A stretch of 14,334 nucleotides of DNA, taken from positions 1 through 14,334 of the forward strand of contig DASURP010000048.1 of the NCBI GenBank assembly GCA_036279975.1, in the 5' to 3' direction. Position numbers and translations under genes: made by a program. Under the pieces are notes generated by a model. It saw only the letters and a program-made list of their open reading frames with translations. It searched no databases and was not told where the DNA came from. Positions 13,018 to 14,334 of this stretch are shown here, one piece after another (position 1 is the first letter of the stretch; each line of letters begins with the position of its first letter). Source of the stretch: 66-474 sp036279975. GTDB taxonomy: Bacteria > Pseudomonadota > Gammaproteobacteria > Xanthomonadales > Rhodanobacteraceae.

Positions 13018-14334
13018 ATGTCCGATAACCCCAGGATCATCTACACGCTGACCGACGAGGCGCCGTTCCTGGCCACGGCTTCGCTGTTGCCCATCATCGA
13101 GGCCTTCACCGGCCCGGCCGGGGTGAAGCTGGAGACCCGCGACATCTCGTTGGCGGGCCGCATCCTGGCGCAGTTCCACGACGTGCTGGAGGACGGCCAG
13201 AGGGTGCCGGACGACCTGCTCGAACTGGGCCGGCTGGCGCTGCAACCCGAAGCCAACATCATCAAGCTGCCCAACATCAGTGCTTCGTTGCCGCAGGTGA
13301 AAGCGGCGATCAGGGAGCTGCAGGGCAAGGGTTACGCGCTGCCGGAGTACCCGGACGAACCGCGCGGCGACGTGGCGCTCATCAACACCAAGGCGCGCTA
13401 CGACAAGGTCAAGGGCAGCGCGGTGAACCCGGTGTTGCGCCAGGGCAATTCCGATCGGCGCGCGCCGGCGTCCGTCAAGGATTACGCCCGCAAGCACCCC
13501 CACAGGATGGGTGCGTGGAGCCGGGATTCGAAAACCCATGTCGCGCACATGGAGTCGGGCGATTTCTACGGTTCGGAAAAATCCGCGACGCTGGCCGGAG
13601 CCGGCAGCCTGAAGATCGTGCTGGACGGCGCCGATGGCAGGCAGCGCGTATTGAAGGAATCGGTGCAGGTCCGGGCGGGGGAAATCGTCGATGCGGCGGT
13701 GCTGTCGCGGCGTGCGCTGGCCGCGTTCATCGACACCCAGATCGCCGATGCCAAGGCACGCGGCGTGCTGTTCTCGGTGCACTTCAAGGCCACCATGATG
13801 AAGGTGTCCGATCCCATCATGTTCGGGGTGGTGGTGGAGGAATTCTTCCGCGACGTGCTGGCGACCCACGGCGAGGCGCTGCAGCAGGCGGGCTTCAATC
13901 CCAACAACGGGCTGGGCGACCTTTACGCCTGTCTCGCGAAGCTGCCGGAAGCAACCCGGGCCGCGGTCAAGGCCGGCATCGCGGCCGAATACGCCAAACG
14001 CCCGGCACTCGCGATGGTCGATTCCGGCAAAGGCATCACCAACCTGCACGTGCCATCCGACATCATCATCGATGCCTCGATGCCGGCGATGATCCGCGAT
14101 TCGGGCAAGATGTGGAACGCGCAGGGCGAGCGCCAGGACTGCAAGGCCATCATCCCCGATCGCTGCTACGCCGGCATCTATGCGGAGGTGATCGAGGACT
14201 GCAAGGCCAATGGCGCGTTCGATCCGGCCACCATGGGCAGCGTGCCCAACGTCGGCCTGATGGCCGACAAGGCCGAGGAATACGGCTCGCACGACAAGAC
14301 CTTCCAGATGCCGGTGGCTGGCGTGGTGCGGGTC
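13018..14334 (+). CDS. icd: Isocitrate dehydrogenase, NADP-dependent, monomeric type (N-terminal 439 residues, partial)
   Basis: Open from ATG 13018 to the window end; the family is about 740 residues, so about 300 are missing. The enzyme oxidatively decarboxylates isocitrate to 2-oxoglutarate with NADP+ in the TCA cycle. The monomeric class is recognised by PNISASLPQ (85-93), SAVNPVLRQGNSDRRAP (134-150), FSVHFKATMMKVSDPIMFG, GITNLHVPSDIIIDASMPAM and EEYGSHDKTFQ. By my recollection of the Azotobacter vinelandii enzyme (Ser132, Asn135, Arg139, Arg145, Lys255, Asp350, Tyr420), the equivalents here are Ser134, Asn137, Arg141, Arg147, Lys257, Asp352 and Tyr422, all shifted by two and all present. 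The later metal ligands lie beyond the window. A weak GAGG precedes the ATG. A sigma70-like promoter sits 34 bp upstream of the start. Confidence 0.95.
   Translation, partial: MSDNPRIIYTLTDEAPFLATASLLPIIEAFTGPAGVKLETRDISLAGRILAQFHDVLEDGQRVPDDLLELGRLALQPEANIIKLPNISASLPQVKAAIRELQGKGYALPEYPDEPRGDVALINTKARYDKVKGSAVNPVLRQGNSDRRAPASVKDYARKHPHRMGAWSRDSKTHVAHMESGDFYGSEKSATLAGAGSLKIVLDGADGRQRVLKESVQVRAGEIVDAAVLSRRALAAFIDTQIADAKARGVLFSVHFKATMMKVSDPIMFGVVVEEFFRDVLATHGEALQQAGFNPNNGLGDLYACLAKLPEATRAAVKAGIAAEYAKRPALAMVDSGKGITNLHVPSDIIIDASMPAMIRDSGKMWNAQGERQDCKAIIPDRCYAGIYAEVIEDCKANGAFDPATMGSVPNVGLMADKAEEYGSHDKTFQMPVAGVVRV

Noticed and set aside
12850..14292. Minus-strand open frame of 480 codons opposite icd
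   Set aside because: The plus strand is an unbroken, highly conserved isocitrate dehydrogenase. The antisense translation has no recognisable motif.

Overview
The window is GC-rich (by eye about two thirds G+C), densely coded, and carries ordinary Gram-negative genes. The set is the end of thiC, hrpB, tatD, rluE, a monomeric-type isocitrate dehydrogenase, an outer-membrane-type lipoprotein, a secreted M28 peptidase and short palindromic intergenic repeats. This points to a gammaproteobacterium, most likely of the Xanthomonadales/Lysobacterales. That placement is inference from gene content and repeat style; no 16S or other marker is present.

Left block, all on the + strand (1-6796): the last 60 codons of thiC (thiamine pyrimidine synthesis); a 645-residue two-domain protein joining an aspartyl/asparaginyl beta-hydroxylase-like domain to a PAPS-type sulfotransferase domain; a bacterioferritin-like di-iron protein; a GT-C (ArnT/PMT-like) membrane glycosyltransferase; a secreted M28 zinc peptidase with a C-terminal Fn3-like segment; and a membrane-anchored SIMPL (DUF541) protein. 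These lie in the same direction with gaps of 15-109 bp, but no shared pathway is evident. Several have their own -10-like motif or ribosome binding site, so they need not be one operon.

Middle block: hrpB (minus, 9476-6942) converges on the SIMPL gene across 145 bp of repeat-like DNA and diverges from tatD (plus, 9586-10377). The upstream edge of tatD is a tandem array of four degenerate 7-bp units. tatD then converges on a minus-strand group across a 146-bp spacer that holds an inverted pair of REP/BIME-like palindromes. A related palindrome sits in frame inside hrpB.

Minus-strand group (12815 to 10524): a predicted lipoprotein of the methyltransferase type, rluE (23S rRNA pseudouridine synthase), and a soluble SAM methyltransferase whose ATG overlaps the rluE stop as ATGA. 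Divergent from it, beyond a 202-bp promoter region with a good sigma70-type promoter, starts icd (monomeric NADP isocitrate dehydrogenase), cut by the window end after 439 codons.

No gap exceeds 300 bases. I see no tRNA, rRNA, CRISPR array, insertion sequence, prophage or defence island. The most unusual items are the hydroxylase-sulfotransferase fusion, the exported methyltransferase-like lipoprotein, and the three short-repeat families placed at gene borders or inside genes.
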